From Vicingus serpentipes (GTDB lineage: Bacteria > Bacteroidota > Bacteroidia > Flavobacteriales_E > Vicingaceae): a stretch of DNA of 64,000 nt. Below are positions 28,166-36,449 of the stretch, piece after piece (within the stretch, counting starts at the first letter, position 1; each line of letters starts with the position of its first letter). The stretch lies in contig JAGFIT010000022.1 of NCBI GenBank assembly GCA_024103385.1, positions 62,001 through 126,000 on the forward strand, given 5' to 3'. Position numbers and translations under genes: made by a program. The notes under the pieces are model-generated. The model saw only the letters and a list, made by a program, of their open reading frames with translations, was not told the DNA's origin and did not search any database.

Positions 28166-28297
28166 ACATAACATGGGCTAAAAGCAAGTGGGCGGAAAGT
28201 GCTAAATGAAACTTCCTTGCTTTTTATTTATTTTTGTGGTGGTGGACAGGAAAGTACTTTTTAATGCCCACCAGCTTTTAGCCCAAGCCCGTTAAGC
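28166..28297 (+). repeat. attC-like imperfect palindrome ahead of the caspase-like gene
   Basis: GGGCTAAAAGC-AA-GTGGGC (28175-28193) pairs with GCCCAC-CA-GCTTTTAGCCC (28266-28284). Outside it, ACATAAC (28166-28172) faces GTTAAGC (28291-28297). GTTAAGC fits the integron R' box GTTRRRY, while ACATAAC misses one position of RYYYAAC. The loop carries TATTTTTG, a -7-like box. The next ATG is 12 bases downstream, as in a gene cassette. No integrase is seen, so this is resemblance only. Confidence 0.45.
28229..28236 (+). promoter_or_regulatory. Candidate -7 box inside the palindrome loop
   Basis: TATTTTTG fits TAnnTTTG and would direct transcription to the caspase-like gene at 28310 with a leader of about 65 bases containing one hairpin arm. 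No -33 box is clear. Confidence 0.35.
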
Positions 28298-28309
28298 GAC
28301 CAACAAAAA

Positions 28310-29506
28310 ATGAAAAAAACAATATTACTCCTGCTGCTACTAATTTCGGTCTTTGTACAAAGCCAGAACATTTATGTTTACAGAAATAAAAATTTTGGAG
28401 GGTCTTTACAAAAATTAAAGGTGTTTATAAATGAATTACAAATTGGCACTTTATCCATTGGAGAAATTTTACCCTACAAAATAGCCGCCAATGGCGTTTA
28501 TCAGCTCCGCATCAATACATTTGCTATTTCTGGCAACAAAAGTACGACCGTAGATGCACGAACTGATAAGAACTATTACTTTGAAACCGGATTTCGTACA
28601 ATGGGTGGGTTATATCTTAAACCAATCACTTACGAAGAATTACCTGATGATATTAAACCCCAAATTATTACCGGAAACAATACCCCAATTACTGGGCTCC
28701 CCGACACAAAGCAAAGTACCCCTACTGAAACTATTCGTGTAAAACCCCAAGAAAATGTAGCTCCTAATAACACCATTCCAGATAAAGAGCCATTTAGTAA
28801 TACCGGAAAATATTACGCCCTAATTATTGGAAATAATGATTACCACGACCCTGCTATTAGCTCCTTGGATGAACCCATTAAAGACGCAACTAAACTATTT
28901 AATGTGCTCACCACTCAATATACATTTGATGTAAATAATGTCATCTTTCTAAAAAATGCCTCCTACGTTAAAATGATTGAAGCTTTTGATAATCTGAGTG
29001 AAAATATTACTCCCAACGATAATTTATTGGTTTTTTATGCCGGTCACGGTTGGTGGGATGAAGACAAAAATTTAGGTTACTGGTTACCAACAGATGCCAA
29101 AAAAAGCAACACCGCATTTTGGATTGCCAACAGTAGAATTAGTGACTACATGAGTAGTATCCATTCCAAACACACCCTGCTAATTGCAGATGCTTGCTTT
29201 AGTGGAAGTATTTTTAAAACACGTAGCGCATTTGCAGATGCACAACCAGCAATAAATAAACTTTATGATTTGCCTAGTAAAAAAGCCATGACCAGTGGAA
29301 ATTTAAAAGAAGTGCCTGATAAAAGTGTGTTTCTTCAGTTCTTGGTAAAAAGATTGGCCGATAATACCGATAAATACATTTCATCGGATGTGCTTTTTTC
29401 GAGTTTTCGCCAAGCTGTTTTAAATAACAGCCCCACAGAACCTCAATATGGCACCATACAAAATGCAGGAGATGAAGGTGGTGAATTTATTTTTATTCGG
29501 AAATAA
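28310..29506 (+). CDS. Secreted caspase-like (peptidase C14) protein with DUF2846-like N-terminus
   Basis: The 398-aa product has a signal peptide ending SQ, a DUF2846-like beta domain (about 20-105; NIYVYRNKNFGG, ANGVYQLRI), a linker rich in P, T and N (about 118-165), and a caspase-fold domain (about 166-398). The fold is marked by KYYALIIGNNDY, catalytic H246 in FYAGHGWWD and C296 in ADACFSGSIF, so the His-Cys dyad is intact. Exported caspase-like proteins are not likely to be death effectors; a processing or stress role in the periplasm is possible. It starts 12 bases after the palindrome. Confidence 0.8.
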   Translation: MKKTILLLLLLISVFVQSQNIYVYRNKNFGGSLQKLKVFINELQIGTLSIGEILPYKIAANGVYQLRINTFAISGNKSTTVDARTDKNYYFETGFRTMGGLYLKPITYEELPDDIKPQIITGNNTPITGLPDTKQSTPTETIRVKPQENVAPNNTIPDKEPFSNTGKYYALIIGNNDYHDPAISSLDEPIKDATKLFNVLTTQYTFDVNNVIFLKNASYVKMIEAFDNLSENITPNDNLLVFYAGHGWWDEDKNLGYWLPTDAKKSNTAFWIANSRISDYMSSIHSKHTLLIADACFSGSIFKTRSAFADAQPAINKLYDLPSKKAMTSGNLKEVPDKSVFLQFLVKRLADNTDKYISSDVLFSSFRQAVLNNSPTEPQYGTIQNAGDEGGEFIFIRK

Positions 29507-29521
29507 ACATAACTAAACCTA

Positions 29522-29881
29522 ATGAACCTAAAAGATAAATTCAACAACGTAACAGACTACTTTTCTCCTAAGGTAATAGGAGAAGTAAATGATGTGTACG
29601 TAAAGATTGCCAAAATAAAAGGAGAAAAAGTGCCTTGGCACAACCACAAAAAGGAAGATGAATTGTTTTACATTGTGGAAGGATCTTTGCTATTTGAAGA
29701 GGAAGGAAAACCGAGTTTTACCATGCAACAAGGAGATATGTATATCGTTAAAAAAGGAATTAACCACCGAGTATCTTCTACCGAAGAATGTAAAATTATG
29801 CTCATTGAAAATAAAACCACTGCCCATACAGGTGAAGTAGAAACGGATATTACCAAGAGCATTGACCAACAACTAAAATAA
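29522..29881 (+). CDS. Cupin-domain protein
   Basis: The 119-aa protein is one cupin barrel: motif 1 WHNHKKEDELFYIVEG (two His and one Glu as metal ligands) and motif 2 GDMYIVKKGINHRV with the third His. The enzyme or binding role is not inferable. It lies 15 bases after the caspase-like gene and 5 bases before the next gene, so it may be co-transcribed with both. Confidence 0.75.
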   Translation: MNLKDKFNNVTDYFSPKVIGEVNDVYVKIAKIKGEKVPWHNHKKEDELFYIVEGSLLFEEEGKPSFTMQQGDMYIVKKGINHRVSSTEECKIMLIENKTTAHTGEVETDITKSIDQQLK

Positions 29882-29886
29882 ACCCT

Positions 29887-30348
29887 ATGAAACAATTATT
29901 TATCCTACTCTTCATTATTACAACAATAGCTTGTAATAGCAGCGAAAAAGTAATCCACAGTAACGGTACTTCAAAAACTCCTTCTCTTATGGGAAAGTGG
30001 GAAGTGGTTGAAGCCAATATTATTCCCTTCGAACACATTTCTTATTGTGAAAAATTGGATTTAGGAACTGTTTTTGAATTTCAAAAAGATAGCGCTTTAC
30101 ACGTTTATCCTAAAGCAGGAGAAAAAGCTTGCACTACTGATCAAGTATATCGGATATCGAAAGGAAACCTCCAAATTACAGAAATAGACATGGTATTTAT
30201 TTATAATATTGAAACACTCACCTCTGATACCTTAAAACTAAAAATGAACAGAGTTCCTTCTTATTTTGATACTATGAAACACCCAGAAAGTGTAGATGTA
30301 GCACAACTCAAAAAAGAGGGAGTGAAGCTAACGCTCGTTAAACGGTAA
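29887..30348 (+). CDS. Small lipocalin-like lipoprotein, unknown function
   Basis: The 153-aa product has a lipoprotein signal with lipobox TIAC. The mature part has the lipocalin-like opening LMGKWEVVEA, beta strands (TVFEFQKDSALHVY, LQITEIDMVFIY) and a C-terminal LTLVKR strand, as in small Bacteroidota lipocalin-like lipoproteins. The ligand is unknown. It is followed by a palindromic repeat at 30380-30430. Confidence 0.55.
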   Translation: MKQLFILLFIITTIACNSSEKVIHSNGTSKTPSLMGKWEVVEANIIPFEHISYCEKLDLGTVFEFQKDSALHVYPKAGEKACTTDQVYRISKGNLQITEIDMVFIYNIETLTSDTLKLKMNRVPSYFDTMKHPESVDVAQLKKEGVKLTLVKR

Positions 30349-30379
30349 TTTAAATATCAACTTGATTTAAAGTATTTAA

Positions 30380-30430
30380 CACCTCCCTAACCCTCTAATC
30401 CCGATAGCTATCGGGAGGGATTAAGGGGTG
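30380..30430. repeat. Dispersed palindromic repeat with core CCCGATAGCTATCGGG
   Basis: A perfect 16-base core (30400-30415) is enclosed by CTAATCCC/GGGATTA and outer CACC/GGTG arms. The 14-base centre CCGATAGCTATCGG recurs at 33902-33915. It probably also ends the upstream transcript. Confidence 0.6.
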
Positions 30431-30443
30431 TGTCCCAAATAAA

Positions 30444-30476
30444 TTTGGAAGATTAAAAAAATTCTTCCTATTTTTG
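30444..30476 (+). promoter_or_regulatory. Promoter of the histidine operon
   Basis: TTTG at 30444-30447 and TATTTTTG at 30469-30476, spaced 21 bases, match the Bacteroidota -33/-7 promoter pattern. Transcription would begin near 30482, just ahead of the leader peptide. Confidence 0.7.
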
Positions 30477-30500
30477 TCGAGTAAATTATTTACACCATAA

Positions 30501-30563
30501 ATGAACACAAATAAATTACATCATCATCATTTTCTTCTTTGCTTTCAGGCGAACAGGAAGTGA
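30501..30563 (+). CDS. hisL: Histidine operon leader peptide (20 aa, four consecutive His codons)
   Basis: The reading frame starts at the ATG at 30501 and encodes MNTNKLHHHHFLLCFQANRK before TGA. Four CAT codons in a row (30519-30530) are the control codons of ribosome-mediated attenuation: stalling at low charged tRNA-His should prevent the downstream terminator from forming. It sits between the his promoter and a hairpin with a T7 tract at 30589-30622, followed by hisG. The sequence is unlike the enterobacterial leader apart from the His run. Confidence 0.85.
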   Translation: MNTNKLHHHHFLLCFQANRK

Positions 30564-30588
30564 TATGTGTAAATTAAAATATATCTTT

Positions 30589-30622
30589 AACCCGTCTGAT
30601 GTAAATTTAGACGGGTTTTTTT
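30589..30622 (+). terminator. his attenuator terminator
   Basis: AACCCGTCT and AGACGGGTT form a perfect stem around an 11-base loop, followed by seven T. It lies 26 bases after the leader stop codon and 40 bases before hisG. TTACATC at 30516-30522, overlapping the first His codons, is complementary to GATGTAA (30598-30604) in the loop. ATTTACAC (30488-30495) is complementary to GTGTAAAT (30567-30574). These offer alternative pairings. Confidence 0.8.
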
Positions 30623-30661
30623 GTTCCTTCCCTAATTTGCAGCAGACCTAAAAAAATTAAA

Positions 30662-31519
30662 ATGAGTACATTAAAAATAGCCATTCAAAAAAGTGGGAGA
30701 CTCAACGAAGATTCTCTCCAACTATTAAAAGACTGCGGTATTTCTGTGAATAATGGAAGAGACCAATTAAAAGTTACCGTGCCTAATTTTCCTATGGAAA
30801 TTATGTATTTACGTAATTCTGATATTCCTCAATATTTAGAGGATGGAGTGGTAGATATTGCCATTGTAGGAGAAAACTTACTGATTGAAAAAGATAAAAA
30901 GGTAGAAATAGTTGAGCAACTGGGATTCTCTAAATGTAAAGTTTCTCTAGCTGTTCCTAAAGAAGTGAAAAGCGATGAGCTTTCTTATTTTGAAGGGAAA
31001 AAAATAGCTACTTCTTACCCTAATACGTTAAACGCTTTCTTAAAAAAGAACAACATCAATTCAGAAATTCACGTAATTTCTGGTTCAGTAGAAATTGCCC
31101 CAAACATTGGGTTGGCAGATGGTATTTGTGACATTGTAAGTTCAGGTAGCACTTTGTTTAAAAATGGGTTAAGAGAGACCCAAGTCATCTTACGCTCTGA
31201 AGCCGTGTTAGCTAAATCGTTAACTTTAAGTGAAGAAAAACAAGCCCTCTTAGATAAATTATTGTTTAGGATAAAGGCTGTGTTGCGATCAAAAAACACC
31301 AAGTACATTTTAATGAATGTGCCTAACGATAAAATCAATGAAGTAACCAATATTTTACCTGTGTTAAAAAGCCCAACTGTATTACCTTTAGCAGAAGAAG
31401 GGTGGAGCTCGTTACATTCAGTAATTGAAGAGAATCAATTTTGGGAAGTCATTGACGAATTAAAAAGTGCTGGAGCAGAAGGTATTTTAATTGTTCCTAT
31501 TGATAAAATAGTATTGTGA
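30662..31519 (+). CDS. hisG: ATP phosphoribosyltransferase, long form
   Basis: HisG joins ATP and PRPP in the first step of histidine synthesis. The 285-aa length and the C-terminal regulatory domain (about 215-285; VLKSPTVLPL, WEVIDELKSAGAEGILIVPIDK) define the long form, which works without HisZ and is inhibited by histidine. The N-terminal IAIQKSGRL and the PRPP loop region DIVSSGSTL are present. It is first in the operon behind the attenuator and its stop overlaps the hisD start (TGATG). Confidence 0.95.
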   Translation: MSTLKIAIQKSGRLNEDSLQLLKDCGISVNNGRDQLKVTVPNFPMEIMYLRNSDIPQYLEDGVVDIAIVGENLLIEKDKKVEIVEQLGFSKCKVSLAVPKEVKSDELSYFEGKKIATSYPNTLNAFLKKNNINSEIHVISGSVEIAPNIGLADGICDIVSSGSTLFKNGLRETQVILRSEAVLAKSLTLSEEKQALLDKLLFRIKAVLRSKNTKYILMNVPNDKINEVTNILPVLKSPTVLPLAEEGWSSLHSVIEENQFWEVIDELKSAGAEGILIVPIDKIVL

Positions 31520-32802
31520 TGAAGGTTTTTAAATATCCTACACAACAAGAGTGGTTAGAAATAGCTAAACGTCCGGAGTTTGATAAAAACGCTTTAGACA
31601 ATTTAGTGAAAGACATTTTAAATGAGGTGAAGTTGAATGGAGATTCAGCCTTAAAAACCTATGCCCAAAAATTTGATGGTGTTACGTTAAATAAGTTAAC
31701 TGTGAGCACTACTGAAATAACAACTGCTAACAACTTAGTATCTGACGAATTAAAAGCAGCCATTAAAATCGCTCAACAAAACATTGAAAAATTTCACGCT
31801 GCGCAAATCAAGGAAGAAGCTGTTGTAGAAACTTCTATAGGAGTAAATTGTTGGAGAAAAAGTGTGGGTATCGAAAAAGTAGGGCTGTACATTCCTGGAG
31901 GTTCTGCTCCTTTGTTTTCTACCATTTTAATGTTAGGCATTCCTGCAAAATTAGCCGGATGCAAAGAAATTGTGTTGTGTACCCCTCCAAATAAAGAAGG
32001 AAAAATTAATCCTGCTATTTTATACACTGCTAACTTAATAGGCATTACTAAAATATATAAAGTTGGAGGAGCTCAGGCAATTGCTGCTATGGCTTACGGA
32101 ACCAAGTCTATTCCTAATGTGTACAAAATATTTGGGCCTGGAAATCAATTTGTAACCAAAGCAAAAGAATTAGTTCAATTAGACGGCTTAGCCATCGACA
32201 TGCCTGCTGGCCCGAGCGAAGTTTTGGTGATTGCAGATAAAACAGGAAATCCTGAATTTATTGCTGCAGATTTATTATCACAAGCAGAACACGGAGCCGA
32301 TAGTCAGGTAATTTTATTATCCGATAATGAAGCTATAATTGATACTACTAATGAAGAGTTGGTAAAACAATTAGCACAATTACCTAGAAAGGAAATTGCG
32401 GCTAAAGCATTAGAAAATAGTGCTGCTGTTTTGTTAAAAGACATGAATGCATGCATTGAGCTGAGCAACAATTATGCGCCAGAGCATTTAATATTAGCTT
32501 CAGAAAATGCAGATAATTTTACGGATAAAATAAGCAATGCAGGATCTGTTTTTATAGGTAATTACAGTTGTGAAAGTGCGGGTGACTACGCAAGTGGAAC
32601 CAATCACACGTTACCAACTAACGGTTACGCTAAAAATTATAGCGGTGTTTCTATCGATAGTTTTATACGAAAAATTACTTTCCAACAACTAAGTAAAGAA
32701 GGCATTAATAATATTGGACCAGCCATTGAATTAATGGCAGAGGCAGAAGAATTGTTTGCACATAAAAATGCAGTAACGTTAAGGTTAAAAAAGAAAATTT
32801 AA
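31519..32802 (+). CDS. hisD: Histidinol dehydrogenase
   Basis: HisD oxidises L-histidinol to histidine in two NAD+-dependent steps. The 427-aa protein has the signature region KIFGPGNQFVTKAK, GPSEVLVIAD, and the zinc/catalytic segment LSQAEHGADSQ, and ends with SYAS-like GDYASGTNHTLPT. An in-frame GTG at 31516 precedes the ATG; I prefer the ATG at 31519 because it overlaps the hisG stop in the usual TGATG form. A dispersed repeat separates it from hisC. Confidence 0.95.
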   Translation: MKVFKYPTQQEWLEIAKRPEFDKNALDNLVKDILNEVKLNGDSALKTYAQKFDGVTLNKLTVSTTEITTANNLVSDELKAAIKIAQQNIEKFHAAQIKEEAVVETSIGVNCWRKSVGIEKVGLYIPGGSAPLFSTILMLGIPAKLAGCKEIVLCTPPNKEGKINPAILYTANLIGITKIYKVGGAQAIAAMAYGTKSIPNVYKIFGPGNQFVTKAKELVQLDGLAIDMPAGPSEVLVIADKTGNPEFIAADLLSQAEHGADSQVILLSDNEAIIDTTNEELVKQLAQLPRKEIAAKALENSAAVLLKDMNACIELSNNYAPEHLILASENADNFTDKISNAGSVFIGNYSCESAGDYASGTNHTLPTNGYAKNYSGVSIDSFIRKITFQQLSKEGINNIGPAIELMAEAEELFAHKNAVTLRLKKKI

Positions 32803-32812
32803 AAATAGTTTT

Positions 32813-32861
32813 GTCACTCTGAGTTGAGCTTGTATCGAGCTTGCCGAGATATCGAAGAGTC
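32813..32861. repeat. Dispersed repeat (GTCACTCTGAG...GAAGAGTC) between hisD and hisC
   Basis: The element begins GTCACTCTGAG and ends TCGAAGAGTC, with internal TCGAGCTTG and CTTG motifs, the form of a short repeat common in Bacteroidota intergenic DNA. It reads in frame with hisC from a TTG at 32824, but that extension translates the repeat and is not part of HisC. Confidence 0.55.
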
Positions 32862-32874
32862 TATTAAAAAAGCA

Positions 32875-33894
32875 ATGTTTAATTTAAAAAATATAGTACG
32901 AAAAAACATATTAGAGCTTAAGCCCTACTCTAGCGCTAGAGATGAATATACTGGTGATGCGAGCATATTTTTGGATGCGAATGAAAACCCTTATGGGGAG
33001 TTGAATCGTTATCCTGATCCTCAACAAAAAGAATTAAAACAATTGTTGGGGAAAGTTAAAAATATAGCTCCTGAGAAAATATTTATCGGCAATGGAAGTG
33101 ATGAGGTAATTGATTTAGCTTACAGAATATTTTGTAACCCAGGAGAAGATAAAGCAATCACTTTTTCTCCAACCTATGGGATGTATGATGTTTCTGCAGC
33201 CATCAATAACATTGAATTAATTAAAATTCCGCTAACTACCAATTTTCAGATAGATCTTCCATCAACAATGGAATATCTAAAGGATAATAAAGTTAAATTG
33301 ATTTTTATCTGTTCTCCGAATAACCCCACAGGAAATTCCATTGACAACGAAGCAACTCAATTCATTCTTAAAAATTTTGATGGCATTGTTATTATTGATG
33401 AAGCTTATATTGATTTTAGTCCACAAAAATCGTGGATAAGTGAAATTGAAAACTATCCTAATTTAATTGTTAGTCAGACATTTAGTAAAGCTTGGGGATT
33501 AGCTGCGGCAAGGGTTGGTATTGCTTTTATGAATAACGACATATTACAACTCTATAATAAGGTGAAACCACCCTATAATGTAAGTGAACTAAACCAGCAA
33601 GCTGCTATTAATGCTTTATCTGATGTGGAGAATTTTGAAAAAAACAAACAAATTCTGCTCACAGAAAAAGAAAAACTCAAAACCGCTTTATTAGAAATTG
33701 AACAAGTGGTAAAAGTGTATCCCTCGGATGCTAATTTTTTATTGGTTGAGGTAACCAACGCGAATCAACTATATGCTGATTTAGTCAATCAAAAAATTAT
33801 TACTCGAAACAGAAATAGTGTTATTAATAATTGTATTCGAATAACTGTGGGAACGCCTGAAGAAAATAAGAACTTAATTACGTCATTACGATAA
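32875..33894 (+). CDS. hisC: Histidinol-phosphate aminotransferase
   Basis: HisC makes histidinol phosphate from imidazole acetol phosphate using PLP. The 339-aa protein has LDANENPYG, NRYPDP, GNGSDEVIDL, CSPNNPTGN, IIDEAYIDF and the PLP lysine in QTFSKAWGLAAARVG. I start it at the ATG at 32875, since the upstream in-frame codons lie in a dispersed repeat and HisC proteins normally begin near this point. The last codons overlap another palindromic repeat. Confidence 0.95.
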   Translation: MFNLKNIVRKNILELKPYSSARDEYTGDASIFLDANENPYGELNRYPDPQQKELKQLLGKVKNIAPEKIFIGNGSDEVIDLAYRIFCNPGEDKAITFSPTYGMYDVSAAINNIELIKIPLTTNFQIDLPSTMEYLKDNKVKLIFICSPNNPTGNSIDNEATQFILKNFDGIVIIDEAYIDFSPQKSWISEIENYPNLIVSQTFSKAWGLAAARVGIAFMNNDILQLYNKVKPPYNVSELNQQAAINALSDVENFEKNKQILLTEKEKLKTALLEIEQVVKVYPSDANFLLVEVTNANQLYADLVNQKIITRNRNSVINNCIRITVGTPEENKNLITSLR

Positions 33895-33926
33895 ATGAGT
33901 TCCGATAGCTATCGGAATGAATGACG
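33881..33926. repeat. Palindromic repeat overlapping the end of hisC
   Basis: TTCCGATAGCTATCGGAA (33900-33917) is a perfect 18-bp palindrome flanked by CGTCATT (33881-33887) and its complement AATGACG (33920-33926). The core is shared with the repeat at 30400-30415. The left arm forms the last sense codons of hisC. Confidence 0.6.
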
Positions 33927-33940
33927 AAAAATAGAATAAA

Positions 33941-35032
33941 ATGAAAAAAGTACTTTTTATAGATAGAGACGGGACAATAGTAATAGAGCCTCCTGTAGAT
34001 TACCAATTGGATAGTTTGGAGAAGCTAGAATACTACCCTGGAGTATTTCAATGGCTAGCAAAAATTGCTAGAGAATTGGATTATGAATTGGTGATGGTAA
34101 CTAATCAAGATGGTTTAGGGACGAATTCATTTCCTGAAGATACCTTCTGGCCAGCTCAAAATAAAATTATTCAAGCCTTCAAAAATGAAGGTGTTGTATT
34201 TTCTGAAATTCTAATAGACAAAAGTTTTCCAGAAGATAATGCCCCAACCAGAAAACCTAGAACTGGTCTATTAAACAAATACATACACGGTAATTATGAT
34301 TTGGAAAATTCTTATGTAATTGGCGATAGAGCTACAGATATAGAGTTAGCACAAAACTTAAAGTGTCAAGGTATTTTTATTAGTGAAGATAAAAATGAGT
34401 ATGCGGCTTTAATCACAAAAAGCTGGGAAGAAATTTATAATTACCTAAAAGCTAAACCAAGAAAAGCAACAGTTGTTCGTAAAACGAATGAAACAAATAT
34501 CACTATTGAAGTTAACTTAGATGGTAACGGGAAGAGCAACATCTCAACTGGGTTGGGTTTTTATGATCACATGTTGGAACAAATTTCTAAACACGGAAAC
34601 ATTGACTTAACCGTACATGTAAAAGGTGATTTAGAAATTGATGAACACCACACCATTGAAGATGTGGCTATTACCTTAGGTGAAGCTTTTATCAAAGCTT
34701 TAGGAAGTAAAAAAGCCATTGAGCGTTATGGCTTCTTATTACCTATGGACGATTGTTTAGCACAAGTAGCTATCGATTTTGGTGGTAGACCATGGCTAGT
34801 TTGGGATGCTGATTTTAAAAGAGAAATGATTGGCGAAATGCCAAGTGAGATGTTTATGCACTTTTTTAAATCATTTAGCGATGCAGCTAAGTGTAACTTA
34901 AACATTAAAGCTGAAGGTGATAACGAGCACCACAAAATTGAAGCTATTTTTAAAGGGTTTGCTAAAGCAATAAAAATGGCGGTAAGCAAAACAAATAACT
35001 ACTCCATACCGAGTACAAAGGGAAGTTTGTAG
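33941..35032 (+). CDS. hisB: Bifunctional histidinol-phosphatase / imidazoleglycerol-phosphate dehydratase
   Basis: The 363-aa protein fuses an N-terminal HAD phosphatase (about 1-165; DRDGT nucleophile motif, [19 protein letters not shown]) to a C-terminal IGP dehydratase (about 175-363; [29 protein letters not shown] and [16 protein letters not shown] metal-binding His clusters). It therefore catalyses both the dehydratase and the phosphatase steps, as in E. coli HisB. It is flanked by palindromic repeats on both sides. Confidence 0.95.
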   Translation: MKKVLFIDRDGTIVIEPPVDYQLDSLEKLEYYPGVFQWLAKIARELDYELVMVTNQDGLGTNSFPEDTFWPAQNKIIQAFKNEGVVFSEILIDKSFPEDNAPTRKPRTGLLNKYIHGNYDLENSYVIGDRATDIELAQNLKCQGIFISEDKNEYAALITKSWEEIYNYLKAKPRKATVVRKTNETNITIEVNLDGNGKSNISTGLGFYDHMLEQISKHGNIDLTVHVKGDLEIDEHHTIEDVAITLGEAFIKALGSKKAIERYGFLLPMDDCLAQVAIDFGGRPWLVWDADFKREMIGEMPSEMFMHFFKSFSDAAKCNLNIKAEGDNEHHKIEAIFKGFAKAIKMAVSKTNNYSIPSTKGSL

Positions 35033-35033
35033 C

Positions 35034-35124
35034 AATGATAGAATGTGTTAATGAAGGAATGATTGAGTTTGTGAATGATTGAATACCTTGTGTATCGATG
35101 GTTTCATTAGTCCATTCTATCATT
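35034..35124. repeat. Long-armed inverted repeat between hisB and hisH
   Basis: AATGATAGAATG (35034-35045) and CATTCTATCATT (35113-35124) are perfect 12-bp complements around a 67-base loop that itself contains GAATGATTGA twice. It fills most of the 128-base gap and has no gene. Confidence 0.55.
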
Positions 35125-35160
35125 AAATCATTCTCTCATTGACCACTATAAAAAGAAAAA

Positions 35161-35739
35161 ATGATTGCAATAATAAAATACAACGCTGGTAACATCAGGT
35201 CGGTACAAAACGCTTTAACCCGTTTAGGTTATGAAAGTGTAATTACGGATGACCCCGAGACCATATTGAGTGCTGATAAAGTAATTTTTCCTGGAGTGGG
35301 AGAAGCAAGCTCTGCTATGAAATATTTGCGAGAAAAAGGCTTGGATAAAGTACTTCGGTCCGTTAAAAAACCGATGTTGGGAATATGTTTAGGCTTACAA
35401 TTAATGTGCGACCATAGTGAAGAAGGAGACACCAAATGTTTGGGTATTTTTAATGCTGCAGTTAAAAAATTTCCTCCATTGGATAAAGTGCCTCACATGG
35501 GATGGAACAATTTTACTAACATTAAAGGAGAGCTTTTTAACGGAATTGACATAAATAATGATGTGTATTATGTTCATAGCTATTATGCAGAATTGAGTGA
35601 TGAAACCATTGCTACTTGTAATTACATACAACCCTTTAGTGCTGCTATGCAAAAGAATAATTTTTATGCTACGCAATTTCACCCTGAAAAATCAGCTGAC
35701 GTTGGTGCTCAAATTTTAAAAAACTTCTTATCGTTATGA
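35161..35739 (+). CDS. hisH: Imidazole glycerol phosphate synthase, glutaminase subunit
   Basis: HisH releases ammonia from glutamine for HisF. The 192-aa protein has the class I amidotransferase nucleophile Cys in [11 protein letters not shown] and the catalytic His-Glu in TQFHPEKS. Its stop overlaps the hisA start by 4 bases. It follows the inverted repeat at 35034-35124. Confidence 0.95.
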   Translation: MIAIIKYNAGNIRSVQNALTRLGYESVITDDPETILSADKVIFPGVGEASSAMKYLREKGLDKVLRSVKKPMLGICLGLQLMCDHSEEGDTKCLGIFNAAVKKFPPLDKVPHMGWNNFTNIKGELFNGIDINNDVYYVHSYYAELSDETIATCNYIQPFSAAMQKNNFYATQFHPEKSADVGAQILKNFLSL

Positions 35740-36449
35740 GAATAATACCTGCTATTGACATTATTGATGGAAAATGTGTTCGTCTTTCTAAAGGAGATTA
35801 TAACACCAAAAAAATATACAATGAAAATCCCTTAGAAGTAGCTAAAGAGTTTGAGGATAATGGAATTCAATATTTGCACTTGGTAGATTTGGATGGTGCC
35901 AAATCTAAACACATTGTCAATTATAAAATTTTAGAAAGCATTACTAAAAACACCCAATTAAAAGTTGATTTTGGAGGAGGGTTAAAGTCGGATGAAGATT
36001 TAAAAATTGCTTTTGAAAGTGGGGCCCATCAAATTACAGGGGGAAGTATTGCAGCAAATAACCCCGAAGCGTTTATAAAGTGGTTAAATCATTACGGTAG
36101 TGAAAAAATTATTTTAGGTGCCGATTGCATGAATAGAAAAATAGCAACCAATGGATGGTTAGAAAGTTCTGAATTGGACGTAGTTGATTTTATAAAAGAT
36201 TATCAAACTAAAGGAATTGATTATGTTATCTGTACCGATATCGCTAAAGATGGAATGCTACAAGGAACTTCAAATGAACTGTATAAAGAAATTATAAGTG
36301 AAACAAATGTAAAGCTAATTGCCTCTGGAGGAGTCGCTACTATAGACGATTTAATAAAAGTGGAGGAGTTAGGTTGTGAAGGCGCTATTGTTGGAAAGGC
36401 TATTTACGAAGGAAACATAACATTAAAAGAATTACAAAAGCTATGTTAA
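35736..36449 (+). CDS. hisA: ProFAR isomerase
   Basis: HisA isomerises the ProFAR intermediate. The 237-aa TIM barrel has [19 protein letters not shown] with the catalytic Asp, [35 protein letters not shown] with the second catalytic Asp, and [12 protein letters not shown]. It overlaps hisH by 4 bases and hisF by 7 bases. Confidence 0.95.
   Translation: MRIIPAIDIIDGKCVRLSKGDYNTKKIYNENPLEVAKEFEDNGIQYLHLVDLDGAKSKHIVNYKILESITKNTQLKVDFGGGLKSDEDLKIAFESGAHQITGGSIAANNPEAFIKWLNHYGSEKIILGADCMNRKIATNGWLESSELDVVDFIKDYQTKGIDYVICTDIAKDGMLQGTSNELYKEIISETNVKLIASGGVATIDDLIKVEELGCEGAIVGKAIYEGNITLKELQKLC

Larger units (their letters stand above)
27992..28309. other. Non-coding right flank with two long hairpins
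   Basis: This 318-base stretch is richer in G and C than its surroundings and has no gene. It holds an imperfect hairpin at 28007-28065, the right copy of the 18-bp inverted sequence at 28084-28101, an attC-like palindrome at 28166-28297 and a TATTTTTG box at 28229-28236. The caspase-like gene starts at 28310. Confidence 0.6.

Noticed and set aside
22068-28309. True integron or transposon
   Set aside because: No integrase or transposase is in the window, the R'' box has a mismatch and no target-site duplication was recognised; only the palindromes and the inverted 18-mer support mobility.
32824-32874. N-terminal extension of HisC from a TTG
   Set aside because: The 17 extra codons translate a dispersed repeat; HisC aligns from the ATG at 32875.
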